Below are positions 21,416 through 32,929 of a stretch of 64,000 nucleotides of DNA, one piece after another. The notes under the pieces were generated by a model, which had not been told where the DNA came from, searched no databases, and saw nothing but the letters and a program-made list of their open reading frames with translations. The number at the start of each line of letters is the position of its first letter. The stretch's first letter is position 1. A program made the translations under genes and the position numbers. Origin of the DNA: Cordylochernes scorpioides (taxonomy: Eukaryota; Arthropoda; Arachnida; Pseudoscorpiones; Chernetidae); contig CP092868.1 in assembly GCA_030710605.1 (NCBI GenBank), forward strand, positions 29,770,011 to 29,834,010, in the 5' to 3' direction.

Positions 21416-23100
21416 GCATCTAGAAATCTCAGTTCTATTTGCAAATGCCTCATTGACTCCTGCTAAATGTCCTGTCCAGCACCATATTGCTAAGAATAAG
21501 CACCAGCATTAATTAATGACATCCATCAACTGCCCAGCTCCATAACGCTCCGAAATTTATTATTCCAACTTCCTTTACTTCAGTTATCAGCTACTAAGTC
21601 CCATATTATATACCTATATACTGTAAATTTTATGTTCTCAGAATTCTTCATAAGCTGCTGGTGATTTCACATTGCTACAAATTTCATCATCTCAGAATTC
21701 TAAAATACTGGAATTATATTCAGCACATTTCTATAATTGTCATGATCCCAGCTTCTTTAATGACACTCATAAGCTGCCAAGTCCCATGTTGCTATCAAAA
21801 TAATGATGCCAAAAATCTGCAATTCCAGTCAAAAGCTAACAAGCTCCATATATTCCTATGATTTTAATTATTCAAAGAATTCTCAATGCCCACATAAGCT
21901 GCCAATTCCATATGACTATGAATTTCATGATCCAAATGTCGCTTATGATCTTCCAAACCCCATAATTCTACGAATATCATAATCAAAATAATTTCAATGC
22001 CCCCATAATCTGCCAAGTACCATATTGCAAAGAATATTATGAGCCCAATTTCGGTTATGAATTTTCAAACCTTATATTGCTATGATTATCATAATCTAAA
22101 TAATTTTAATCTCCCCCCCCCCCAATAAGCTGCCGAGTCCCAAATTACTATAATGATCTTGATCCAAAAATTCTCAATGCCCCCCCATTAGCGGCAAAAT
22201 ATCATATTACTATGATCTCAATGCTGATTATGAGATACCAAGCCCCATAGTGCTATGAATGTCATGATCCCAATGATATTCAATGCCAGTCATAAGCTGC
22301 CATAACTCAAAGATTATTCAATGTCCCCCCTTCCTCCTCCGCCCCCCAAAAGCTATATAAGTCCCATATTACTATGAATATCATGGAAAAAAGGATTCAA
22401 TAATTATCCATAAAATTCCATTTTCTATGAATGTCTTAATTCTAGCATTGCCCAATGCCAGTCATAATTGAAAAATTATTCAATACCCACCCTCCCCCCT
22501 ATAAGTTGTCAATATGATTAACATGGAGACAAAGCATTCTACAATGTCCCATAAGTCTTAAATTTCCATTTCCAATGAATTTCATAATCTTAGCATTCCT
22601 CAATGTCAAGTAGAAGCTACTAAGCCAATAATTGCTATGAATAACTTATTCCAAAAAAAGAATGCTTCAATGCCCAGTATAAGATGCCAAGTACTATATC
22701 ACTATGAATGCCATGGACCAAGCATTCTTCAATGTTTCCATAAGCTTCAAGTTTCATTGTTATGAATGTCATGATCTCGAATTCTGAAGCTCATGACTTC
22801 AGTCTTCATCAAAGTCCGCCATTAGATTCCAATCCCCACATTCAACGAATATATAATACCAATTTTTATCAATAATGTTAAAATTATAAAATAATTTATA
22901 CTATTTATTTACTGACCGAAGTATCTTTAATTTTAATAACTATGAATGCCCCCCGAACACCCTATATCTTTGCGATAATATTTATCAAAACTCGTATCAG
23001 TTATCAAGACCCATAATACCATGAATATCATGTTTCCAGTATTCTCCAATGTTCGTCATACAATGATTCTAGTATTCTGCAATCTTTGCTATTGATCTAA
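21416..23100. repeat. Degenerate ~60-bp satellite
   Basis: Loose repeats of 'ataagctgccaagtcc', 'catattgctatgaatgtcatgatccca' and 'ttctcaatgccccc', spaced about 60 bp or multiples. Equivalent region in unit 2: 48165-49020. Possibly an older array beside the young one. Confidence 0.7.
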
Positions 23101-23402
23101 ACAATCTTTCGCTGAACAATGTCTACAATCGGTGTTATAATCATCTATTTTATTCATTGACACCTATTTTCAAACAAGAAGTAGTCATTAGCTATGCCCT
23201 ACCTAATGTATTCTTTTTGAATGATACTGGAAAAAACTCAATTCTCCCATCACTACTCTCATTTTGATGCAGTAAAAAAAAATTAAATTCAAGCAAAAGG
23301 CCGGCGAAAATAAAACCATGAATCTTTGTATGAAAAATAAATTGTATGAATATATTTACAAATGTTTTCAAAACTTATTGTTTTTATATATAACCATTGA
23401 CA

Positions 23403-23930
23403 CCCCGAAGTTGATCCACTTTGCCGTAGTGGGGGGGCCCGAGTCCGACTTCCAAGTCGTTCCGCCAAGAGATCAACACCATAGAGGTCCGTACGTCTCT
23501 TGACCTCACGGACAATACAGCAGCTACATTATGCACCCATGATATGTCCCTCATCACAAGCCCAAGTGTCAAGATCCCAGGTTTTTCCCTCCCTCGACGA
23601 GAATGGGTGCTTCTAAACCGCTTTAGGACAGGACAGGGAAGGTGTGCAGAGCTGATGAAGTTATGGGGCTACACCAAAGATCCAAATTGTGCCTGCAACG
23701 TCCCACAATCAATGTCCCATATACTAGATGACTGCCCGCTGTACAAATTCAATGGAGGAATCTCCAATCTCCACTCTGTCACCCCGGAAGCCCTGAACTG
23801 GCTGAAGGCCTTGCCTCTCAGACTTTAATGACCGAGAAGTCCTCACTTCTTTTTTCTAGATTTGATTCATTTTGTCTCCTCTCTTATTGTAAAGACGTTG
23901 CTGTATCACCTCATAAGCATAAATAAATAA
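23403..23930 (+). mobile_element. 5'-truncated LINE 3' end (family E)
   Basis: 528 bp flanked by a 13-bp duplication ATAACCATTGACA (23390-23402, 23931-23943). Encodes a typical reverse-transcriptase C-terminus: PRREWVLLNRFRTGQGRC, a knuckle CACNVPQSMSHILDDC and ALNWLKALPLRL before the stop at 23828; ends in AAATAAATAA. In unit 2 the same target holds a U6 fragment instead. Confidence 0.92.
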
Positions 23931-23943
23931 ATAACCATTGACA

Positions 23944-24933
23944 TTTAACAACAACCCAGCATCGATTATTATTCCCTTAAAATACAGCTTCATCGTAGAA
24001 TATTTTGATCGAGACCATCCCAAGAGTCCTTATCTGTGGGTATCAAGTATAGGGATTTTAAAGGGAAATGCGTAATTCCAGTTGCATTTCTCTTTCCGTC
24101 CAGGTATAGGTATGTTGAAGCTGAGGTATGACTCGTAGTCATATTCTATTTCAGCCACACGGATCTTGAGTCACTTGGATTCAAAAATGGTGTGTCATTG
24201 TCGGATAATAGCACAGAGCTGGTTGCCTATCTTGAAGGCAAATTCATGCCTCGTTCATATAATAAGAATTTTTGATATTACAAATACATCATATAAAACG
24301 TAAGGGAAAATGTTGATTTTAATAACGAATATGATGGAGAAAAAGAGCTCGACTTAATTTTAACGACTCAAATATAATGTATAACTCTGTACACATTCTG
24401 GCATTCTTTATTATCATTTTATGTAACAAATTATTCAATGTGTAACGTCTAAAAAAATCTTGTTTCATTAATGTCTCGTTCAGTGGTACAATCCATTTTT
24501 CATGCCAGGTACTTTTTATAGGAGATTTTGTTGCAGGTATTGCGTTATTTGACATAGAGTGTCTTGAGAACAATAATTTTCTTCTTTTTATCCATTTTAG
24601 GCCTTTTGTTTTTCTTCCCTGATTGATACGGTTAATGGTGGAAACTAGTATTCTGATTTTTGTGATAAGTAAAAATAGAAAGTAAAATATCAAATTAATG
24701 TGAATAAAGAGCCTGAGATGTATTTTTAAAGTTTATTAATATCGGGTTCAACTTCTATTAATAACAGTGGTAAATCTTCACATTCAGTTCTATGCAATCG
24801 GTGACACTTTTATTTAAATTCATTAAATACACGATAACTCAAATGAGAAGTTGGAAATGGAATTAAATATTTCTGTCCTATGTCTCATAACTCCAGGTTG
24901 CAATGCTCTCCTTAATATATCGTACCCTGTCGG
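23944..24933. other. Spacer with possible exon remnant
   Basis: Conserved with 49651-50732. At 24144-24172 a 29-bp segment starts GTATGA and ends TTCTATTTCAG; joining across it gives an open frame through HTDLESLGFKN. The segment is too short for a usual animal intron. A 124-codon minus-strand frame (24319-24693) is broken in unit 2. Confidence 0.3.
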
Positions 24934-25112
24934 TACAGTTAAACCTCCATGAGAAGACACTCGTGCTAGAGGACACCTCTCTACAAAGAACAGTTTTCAT
25001 TGTCAAAATTATCATTTTTACTATGTAACAAATCTCCGGTAAGTGAAGAGCTCTCCATAAAGGACACTTTTGATCTGCAGCTAAGTGTCCTTTATAGAGA
25101 GATTTTACTGTA
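24934..25112. mobile_element. pogo-like MITE
   Basis: Termini TACAGTTAAACCTCC / GATTTTACTGTA. Homologue at 50733. Confidence 0.82.
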
Positions 25113-25625
25113 TTGAATTCTGAAGCCAGGAATCTTGAGATCTACTTGAGTTCTTCATTCAATGTGATTTGTAGGAGTACCACTTCAAAGTGTGATGAGA
25201 GAAACTCTTCTCTGTGTGTGGTTACATGTAAGAGTAGATCAAGAATTCAATTGGGTACAATTGAGTTCAAATGTTTATAAAACTTTAATTGCACTAATCC
25301 TAATGTTGGCGCGTCAGTATGTAAATAAAGAGCCATTGTCGGGAAAGGAATATGTTAATCTTCTGTATAGATTTGAAACTATGTAAATTTAATTCATTTT
25401 TTAAAATTGTTTTATGTAAATACTTATTTGTGAAAAAATAGTACAAATGTAACATTGTACTGGGATAAGGTGCATAAATTAAGAAAAAGGCATCTCCTTA
25501 TCGTGCAACTGAAAGTTGCTGATGGCTGGCGCCATCTATCGGAATAAATATCAACTATTCTCGTTGATTTTTAATTATTCCAGAATTGGCCAAATACCCA
25601 ATCTTGATTAATCAAGAAAAGCTAA

Positions 25626-25665
25626 CCACGGACGCGTTTCGGGCTGTTGGCCCTCATCAGCGTGG
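25626..25665 (-). ncRNA. Hammerhead ribozyme
   Basis: On the minus strand: stem I CCACG/CGTGG, core CTGATGA, stem II GGGC-CAACA-GCCC, core GAAA, minimal stem III (AC..GT) and cleavage triplet GTC. All conserved core bases are present. Confidence 0.9.
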
Positions 25666-25966
25666 TGCAAGCTGTACCTCAACGACCAAAAAATTGGTCA
25701 TTAAGGCATCCTGAAAAATCATGAAACGGGTAGTTAAGGCCAGAATTGCGTGAGGACGCTATACAATGTGAAAAAATAGTACAAATGTAACATTGTACTG
25801 GGATAAGGTGCATAAATTAAGAAAAAGGCATCTCCTTATCGTGCAACTGAAAGTTGCTGATGGCTGGCGCCATCTATCGGAATAAATATCAACTATTCTC
25901 GTTGATTTTTAATTATTCCAGAATTGGCCAAATACCCAATCTTGATTAGTCAAGAAAAGCTAACCA

Positions 25967-26006
25967 CCACGCTGATGAGGGCCAACAGCCCGAAACGCGT
26001 CCGTGG
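25967..26006 (+). ncRNA. Hammerhead ribozyme at palindrome centre
   Basis: Complete core as at 25626, plus strand. It sits in the loop of a palindrome with arms of about 200 bp formed by head-to-head monomers, so the flanks of stem I differ from tandem copies. Confidence 0.9.
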
Positions 26007-26303
26007 TTAGCTTTTCTTGATTAATCAAGATTGGGTATTTGGCCAATTCTGGAATAATTAAAAATCAACGAGAATATTTGATATTTATTCCGATAGATGG
26101 CGCCAGCCATCAGCAACTTTCAGTTGCACGATAAGGAGATGCCTTTTTCTTAATGTATGCACCTTATCCCAGTAAAATGTTACATTTGTACTATTTTTTC
26201 ACATTGTTTAGCGTCCTCAAAAATTCTGGCCTTAACTACCCGTTTCATGATTTTTCAGGATGCCTTAATGACCAATTTTTTGGTCGTTGAGGTACAGCTT
26301 GCA

Positions 26304-26343
26304 CCACGCTGATGAGGGCCAACAGCCCGAAACGCGTCCGTGG
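26304..26343 (+). ncRNA. Hammerhead ribozyme
   Basis: Complete core with 5-bp stem I, 4-bp stem II and GTC triplet; 337 bp after the previous copy. Confidence 0.92.
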
Positions 26344-26641
26344 TTAGCTTTTCTTGATTAATCAAGATTGGGTATTTGGCCAATTCTGGAATAATTAAAA
26401 ATCAACGAGAATAGTTGATATTTATTCCGATAGATGGCGCCAGCCATCAGCAACTTTCAGTTGCACGATAAGGAGATGCCTTTTTCTTAATTTATGCACC
26501 TTATCCCAGTACAATGTTACATTTGTACTATTTTTTCACATTGTATAGCGTCCTCACGCAATTCTGGCCTTAACTACCCGTTTCATGATTTTTCAGGATG
26601 CCTTAATGACCAATTTTTGGGTCGTTGAGGTACAGCTTGCA

Positions 26642-26681
26642 CAACGCTGATGAGGGCCAACAGCCCGAAACGCGTCCGTGG
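26642..26681 (+). ncRNA. Hammerhead ribozyme, one stem I mismatch
   Basis: Core intact; stem I reads CAACG against CGTGG. 338 bp after the previous copy. Confidence 0.85.
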
Positions 26682-27264
26682 TTAGCTTTTCTTGATTAAT
26701 CAAGATTGGGTATTTGGCCAATTCTGGAATAATTAAAAATCAACGAGAATAGTTGATATTTATTCCGATAGATGGCGCCAGCCATCAGCAACTTTCAGTT
26801 GCACGATAAGGAGATGCCTTTTTCTTAATTATACTTATTTGTATATATGTGCATTCGCGACTAGAAATAAAATCAGATTTTGTAATTCACTGGTTGGACT
26901 CTCGTTTTGTTGCTTGGCCGATCATTGACAGATACCTGCCCTAGAGACAACAACGGAATTCCGCAGTTTTTTTTCTTGGAATCACTCTTCCCTACATAGA
27001 GATAGGTTGGTGTTCTCCCCCCGTGACCTGAATAGATACTTTGGGCGTCTGGGCAAAATAGAGCCTGGGCACTGCGCCGCTGAACGCGACAGCCATCTAT
27101 CCCTAGACTGCATGTAAACGCCTCCTGCAAATACTAGATAACTCAATAGTGCCTCTCTTGAAGACTTCAGAAATCTCTTGAGAGCGCTACTTTGGGAACC
27201 GCGCTTATAAACAGTCTTTATTGTTAAAGCAACCTAAAATGAGGAAAAGAGAAAAGCCAAACAT

Positions 27265-27284
27265 GTCTCCGTGGCGCAATCGGC

Positions 27285-27338
<54 letters not shown>
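27265..27338 (+). tRNA. tRNA-Asn(GUU), recombinant flanks
   Basis: Intact 74-nt tRNA-Asn. Upstream DNA matches the first + gene of units 1/3 (532, 51295) and downstream DNA matches the second (883, 51657): the two genes have been fused with loss of ~350 bp between them. Confidence 0.92.
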
Positions 27339-27371
27339 CTTTTTTTTTAAATATGTTATATTTATTATTAA

Positions 27372-27552
27372 TACAGTAGATCTCCCTGTAAAGGACACCT
27401 AATTACAAAGCCAAAGTGTCCTTTAGGGAGAGATGTAGTCTTAGCGGAGAGTTGCTAAATAGAAAAAAAAATGGTAATTTTGAAAATGAAAACTGTCCTT
27501 TGTAGAGAGGTGACCTCTAGCGCGGGTGTCCTCTCATGTAGGTTCTACTGTA
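27372..27552. mobile_element. pogo-like MITE
   Basis: Homologue of 986-1170 with better termini (TACAGTAGATCTCC). Confidence 0.85.
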
Positions 27553-29081
27553 CTAAATAATGACTTTGTGTTTTCACTCAACCCACCATGTGAATAATAT
27601 AGAGAATTATCCTTATTTTAAAATATATATATAAGCACTTTTCTTAAAAACGGTATTTTTTAGAATATTTTAACTGATCTTCAAAATTTTCATATATTTG
27701 TTTAGGTATTTGGTGTTGTGCACTTTAAGGCAATCTGGGTTTTGAATATCTCTCTCGTAAATAGAGAAGGATTACCACATGTGACAATAATGTGTACGTA
27801 TTCTATCATACGGGGTCAAAAACAGCCGTCACAGGGGAGTTGTTGGGAAATAGAGATAAAGGAATTATTGATTCCTTCCTTTGAACTAAATCCAATGGAA
27901 AAATCACAGTAACATTGATGATCAGGATCTACTCATGAGCTGAGAAATATATGTAAGAGAATTTTTTAAAGATTTTTTTTTTTTTAATCTTTCATGACTG
28001 ATAACAACTCCGCTTTTGCCAGTCCCAAGCCCGGATGAAAAAGAAGGAGGGGGAGCAGTAACAAGCTTGCTAAAAAAACCTGGCCTGGCTGATAGTACCC
28101 TGTAAGGGTTTCTAATCCAGGGATACAGGATGAGCAGTGTTTGTACTCCATGTTAGGAGCGGCTGCACATGGCGTCTGTTCCTCATGTCAGAGGCGCCCG
28201 TTTCTTTTGGAGCTAAGTCGGCCTGCCACTGAGTAGTGCTCCCAGTCTTAATGACAAAGGCAGACACATTCTACTTTTCCCAAGTCATGATAGTTGTCAA
28301 GAAAATGACTGATAACTTCCTATAACAATCAATATCTTATCTACATATCCCAAGTACAAGTGATATAGGCCATGATAAGTCTGGTTGGTAGTAGCAACTA
28401 CCTTTTACTGTAGGTTGCACCACATGTCTACCTATTTATAAAACAGTTCACTTTTTGTGTTTACAAGTATGCCAGAGATTGTTTGAATACTTTCACTCTC
28501 CCTGATGGTATTGAACTTGTATAAGAATGGGAGGCTATTGAAGCTGTAAAAAAAAAAGAAGAGCTCAATGCGGTATTAGATCGGTGTCATGGTTATTGAA
28601 AAATCGACAGTGTATGTCATTCCTCCAACAACCTCCTACGACCACCATTGTGAAATAAAAATGACAAAATACAACCTCCAATAAGAGACTACCTCCAGGA
28701 AAGACCAGATATATCTATGGCTTTTAGAAGGTCTCCATGAATGGTTATACCAATACATGCAGTTTATAACTTCGATTTAACGTGCCTATTCTATGGTCAA
28801 ATATAAATATTCAGAGAGAAAAATAAATTTGAAAATTAAGATAAAAGAAACCTCTCAGGTCAAAATAAACCAAAACTACATAGTTTTACTATTTAAATGT
28901 AGTGGATATCAATAAAAAGAGTATAATAATGTTTTTAAACAAGTGTATACATTTTTTCAGTTCAAAATAATGCTGCATGTTACATATGAAGAGTTGAGTA
29001 AATAGAAACTAATCATCATTTAAGAAAAAAGGTATCTTTTATAATAATTTATTATTAAAAATTCAGAAGTACAAAAAAAAA
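27553..29081. other. Conserved spacer, no gene seen
   Basis: Counterpart of 1171-3178 without the LINE; the empty target ATGTTACATAT is at 28978-28988. Confidence 0.5.
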
Positions 29082-29098
29082 CGTCCCCGGGTGGGCTC

Positions 29099-29135
<37 letters not shown>

Positions 29136-29155
29136 GCCGATTGCGCCACGGAGAC
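29082..29155 (-). tRNA. tRNA-Asn(GUU)
   Basis: Canonical and identical to the gene at 3179; T-run downstream. Confidence 0.93.
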
Positions 29156-29449
29156 ATATTTTACATGTTTCTCTTTTCATAACTTTAGGTTCCTTTTTAA
29201 ATAAAAACTGTTAAAATCCGTGATCCAAAAAAGGGGGTCAGTACCGGTCTTTATAGGCTTTGAAATCGTCAAGAGGGGCTCTAGTGAGTTGGAAAGGAAT
29301 TGGGGGCGTTCAGGAAGTCTAGGGATAGTTGGCTCTTTATTTACATACTGCCAACTTATGTTATTTATATGAATAATTGAGTTAAAAGAGCAATTATAAT
29401 GATAATTATTTATCATATATAAGTATTAATAGATATTTAAAAAAAAAAA

Positions 29450-29466
29450 CGTCCCCGGGTGGGCTC

Positions 29467-29523
<57 letters not shown>
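29450..29523 (-). tRNA. tRNA-Asn(GUU)
   Basis: Intact; D-loop GGTTA instead of GGCTA, the commoner animal form. Homologue of the deleted copy at 3550. Confidence 0.93.
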
Positions 29524-30589
29524 ATGTTTCCTTTTCATAATTTTAGGTTCTTTTACTAATAATAATTTTTTAGAACCATGATTCCTAAAGGAGACAGTAT
29601 CGCTTTCCAGAGAGATCTAAAGTCTTCAAGGGGTGCACAAAGTGAGTTCAGAGATGGAGGCGTTCAGGCAATCTATGAATCTGTGGCTTATTTACATACT
29701 GCAAACATATGTTAGATAATTGTAGAGGCATTTATGGTATTCCCTGTGGACACACACAAGCAGAGCTCTCAGAAAAGAAGAAAGAAAAAGCATTGAAGCT
29801 TTTGTAATGTAGACATGGAGAAAGCCACTTATAGACTATTGACAATTAAAATAATTTTATTGACATCTTGTCAATATATGCAAAGTCCACAGTCTGCACT
29901 ATTAAAAAAATAAAGATAATTACGCTTGAAAGCTAACGTTTTGTAATAAAAAGAAACTCATTGTGAGAAAATATTTTGTAATTTTAAAACTTTTTTCACA
30001 ATTTTATCATGAATAATTATTTATATATATATTGTTACATCATGATTAATGGCGTATTTCTTATATTATTTTTAATATATTTGAAATTTAAATTATATAT
30101 TTATTTATTTTTATATTCTATGATATTTATTTAAAACAGATTATTTAGATTATCATCATTTGTATTTAGGTACACGTGTGACTTCACTGCTCTCTTTGAT
30201 GTGAGAAAATAAATAAAGGATCCTGGAGGCTACTTAAAGAAGACTTATCTCGTTATTCCCTTTTATAAAGTTGTAGGATGGTTGAAACACGCTCTGGTAA
30301 GATGCAAGACCCAGCACAGGAGAGAATCAAGGCTGAAGAGTCTGCCAAGCCGCAACTTGGTGCAACAATAGCATACTATGTACAAATAACATGTGACCTC
30401 TGCCAGCGCTGCAGAGTTTGGTGGAGAATCGCCAGTGGGTCTCCAGCGACACCACGCATTTCGCGATCTACGAAGAATGCGCCAATAAGCCACTTATAGA
30501 GAGAGTGTACCATGGAAACATATAAAAGAGCAAATATATCAATATTGAATCAAATTAAACCTGGTAGAGATCGCTAGAATCCCAAATAA

Positions 30590-30830
30590 ATAAATAAAGA
30601 CTGACTTACTTTGAACACTTAATGAAAGAAAATAATTTATAAAAGATGTTGATATTAGGAAAAATTGATGGAAGAGAGGAAGACTTGTAATGAGCTGGCT
30701 AGAAGGAGTCAAGAAAGATGCGCGGAAGATGAGTTGCAATAATCGTCAATAACCGATCAAATTGGAGAATATTTGTCCATATAGTCACCTAAAATCGAAC
30801 TCAATTTGATAAAACATAAAATCAACAACA
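30590..30830 (+). mobile_element. LINE C-terminal fragment
   Basis: Copy of 4240-4480 with several frame breaks. The segment 30690-31310 is itself duplicated at 31330-31940. Confidence 0.5.
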
Positions 30831-30877
30831 GATGATACACATAAAGGGTTGAGAAAAAGATCAACTATATAATCATT

Positions 30878-31302
30878 GTGAAAAAATAGTAAAAAATTGA
30901 AAATGTACTGGGATCAGGTGAATAAATTAAGAAAAAGGCATCTGATACTTTTAGTTGAACGATCAGGAGATGGCTTTTTATTAATTTATTCATCTGATCC
31001 CATTACAATTTCATTCTTTGTTATTTTTACATTGATTAGCGTTCTCACGTACTTCTGGCCTTAACTACCCGTTTCACGATTTTTCAGGATGCCTGAATAA
31101 CCAATTTTTGTTCGTTGAGGTACAACTTTTACCACGCTGACGAGGGCCAACAGCCCGAAACGCGTACGTGGTTTGTTTTTCTTGATTAATCAAGAATGGG
31201 TATTTGGCCATAAAACAATGAACAGTTGATATTTATTCAGACAGATGGCGCAAGCCATTCGCAAATTCTAGTTGCAAGATCTGGAGATGCCTTTTTCTTA
31301 AT
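30878..31302 (+). mobile_element. Hammerhead-bearing retroelement copy
   Basis: Homologue of 4542-4969; begins GTGAAAAAATAG and ends CTTTTTCTTAAT. Confidence 0.75.
31132..31171 (+). ncRNA. Hammerhead ribozyme
   Basis: Core CTGACGA and GAAA, stem II GGGC/GCCC, stem I CCACG/CGTGG, triplet GTA (a permitted, usually slower, cleavage site). Confidence 0.85.
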
Positions 31303-31519
31303 TATCATTATTATTATTTATTTTTATTAAAAGTGAGCTGGCTAGAAGGAGTCAAGAAAGATGCCGGTAGATGGGCTGCAATGATCGTCACTAACAGATG
31401 AAATTGGAGAATATTTGTCCATATAGTCACCTAAAGTCGAACTCAACTTGATTAAACATAGAATCAATAACAAATGATACTCATAAAGGATTGGGAAAAA
31501 GAGCAACTATATAATCATT

Positions 31520-31935
31520 GTGAAAAAATAGTAAAAAATTGAAAATGTACTAGGATCAGGTGAATAAATTAAGTAAAAGGCATCTACAACTTGTAGTTAA
31601 ACGATCAGGAGATGCCTTTTTACTAATTTATTCACCTGATCCCAGTACAATTTCATTTTTTACTATTTTTACATTGCTTAGCGTTCTCATGTACTTCTGG
31701 CCTTATCTACCCGTTTCACGATTTTTCAGACCAGCTTTTTTTGGTACAGCTTGCGCCACGCTGATGAGGGCCAACAGCCCGAAACGCGTATGTGGCTAGC
31801 TTTTCTTGATTAATCAAGAATGGGTATTTGCCAATTTTGTAATAATTAAAAATCAACGAATAGTTTATATTTATTCCGACAGATGGCGCAAGCCAACTTT
31901 TAGTTGCACGATCAGGAGATGTGCCTTTTTCTTAA
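31520..31935 (+). mobile_element. Hammerhead-bearing retroelement copy
   Basis: Second copy in unit 2, from the local duplication; homologue of the unit 3 copy at 55285. Confidence 0.75.
31756..31795 (+). ncRNA. Hammerhead ribozyme
   Basis: Complete core; stem I CCACG/TGTGG with one G-T pair, triplet GTA. Confidence 0.83.
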
Positions 31936-31970
31936 TATATATTCATTAAAAGTCTAGTTTTAAAAAAAAA

Positions 31971-31986
31971 CGTCCCCGGGTGGGCA

Positions 31987-32024
<38 letters not shown>

Positions 32025-32044
32025 GCCGATTGCGCCACGGAGAC
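31971..32044 (-). tRNA. tRNA-Asn(GUU), T-loop altered
   Basis: Stems intact, but the T-loop is TTCATGC: the almost invariant A58 is T. Likely impaired. Confidence 0.7.
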
Positions 32045-32469
32045 ATGGATGGCTTTCCATCTTTTCTCCACTTTAGGTTAGTTTATAGCTGAGATTACTA
32101 AAGAGAGCAGTACTGCTCTTTCAGAAATTCAAGGGAGGTGAGAACACTAGTGAGTTCTGAAATATTTGGGGGGTGTTCAGGCAGTCTAGGGAGTAGTGGC
32201 TCTTTATTTACATACTGTTGTTGTTGATCTCGTGTTCAATGAAGAACCTCAGATGTCCCCGTTCATCTCTGTCACAGCAGCAGCAATGTCTACTATCTTG
32301 GCTTTTCTCTTCATTGGAAAATGGGTGCCGTTGCCACGTTAGTCGCCTTGGAAACGAACCAGAACGACAACATTTAAAAGTTCTCCGTGATGGTCTCAAA
32401 GCTCGATTTGAAGATATTCTAAACATAAATGTACCAAATTTTTAACCAAGCAAATTTAAAATAACCAAT

Positions 32470-32645
32470 TACAGTAGAACCTTCCTGTAAAGGACAACAC
32501 CTAATTGCAGAGCTAAAGTGTCCTTTAGGGAGAGGTGTCCTCTTACCGGAGATTTTCTAAATAGTATAATTTTTCTAATTAGTAATTTTTCAAATGAAAA
32601 TTGTTCTTTGTAGAGAGGTGTCCGCTAAAGGAAGGTTCTACTGTA
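32470..32645. mobile_element. pogo-like MITE
   Basis: Homologue of 5397-5563. Confidence 0.85.
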
Positions 32646-32929
32646 CTAGACTAATTTTTTTTCATTGTCAGTCATAAAAAATGATTTTGATAATATTGAT
32701 TCATGTTTGATGAGCAGAAACAAGATTTTTTCACAGCGAAATATTCACTCGAGAAGCATATATAAATACAGAAGTTTCAAAGGGCATTTCACACTTTTCC
32801 ATTAATAATTTTAATTTAAAAATTCATAAATTTAACAATTAGATGTATAGATGAAGTTTCAGTTTAAAATATAGGCTATTCAAAGCATATTCAAATTAAA
32901 CCAATAACTAATTTGCATATTTAGTGATA

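Larger units (their letters stand above)
1..25328 (+). repeat. Segmental duplication, unit 1
   Basis: The first bases of the window recur at 25329, and collinear similarity to unit 2 continues through all landmarks: tRNA-Asn cluster, MITEs, the MGCFGFFK exon, the exon array, the 60-bp minisatellite and the locus at 23.4 kb. Unit 1 carries its own insertions (mariner and LINE end next to the N gap, a 281-bp MITE at 13654). The true ends of the duplicated unit are not visible; this boundary is only the point where the repeat restarts. Confidence 0.93.
25431..26831. mobile_element. Multimeric hammerhead retroelement (retrozyme- or Penelope-LTR-like)
   Basis: 1401 bp with an 11-bp target duplication ATACTTATTTG (25420-25430, 26831-26841); unit 1 has the empty site at 94-104. 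Internally it is two minus-oriented then three plus-oriented (first and last incomplete) monomers of about 338 bp, each with a hammerhead ribozyme. No open reading frame. Tandem ribozyme monomers without coding capacity match small metazoan retrozymes; pseudo-LTRs of Penelope-like elements are the alternative. Confidence 0.85.
25337..27091. mobile_element. Solo LTR interrupted by hammerhead element
   Basis: Same LTR as at 9-358, with GCCAT at 25332-25336 and 27092-27096; split at 25431-26841 by the ribozyme-bearing insertion. Confidence 0.82.

Noticed and set aside
20811..21466. About 200-aa repeat proteins on both strands over the 60-bp array (and ~300 aa in unit 2).
   Set aside because: They follow from a stop-free 60-bp period; starts and ends are not conserved, and the best frame differs between units.
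24319..24693. 124-aa minus-strand protein.
   Set aside because: Unit 2 has several frameshifting indels in the region and no motif is recognisable.
25431..26831. CRISPR-like or simple satellite array.
   Set aside because: Period of 338 bp, mixed orientation, hammerhead cores and a target duplication identify a mobile element.
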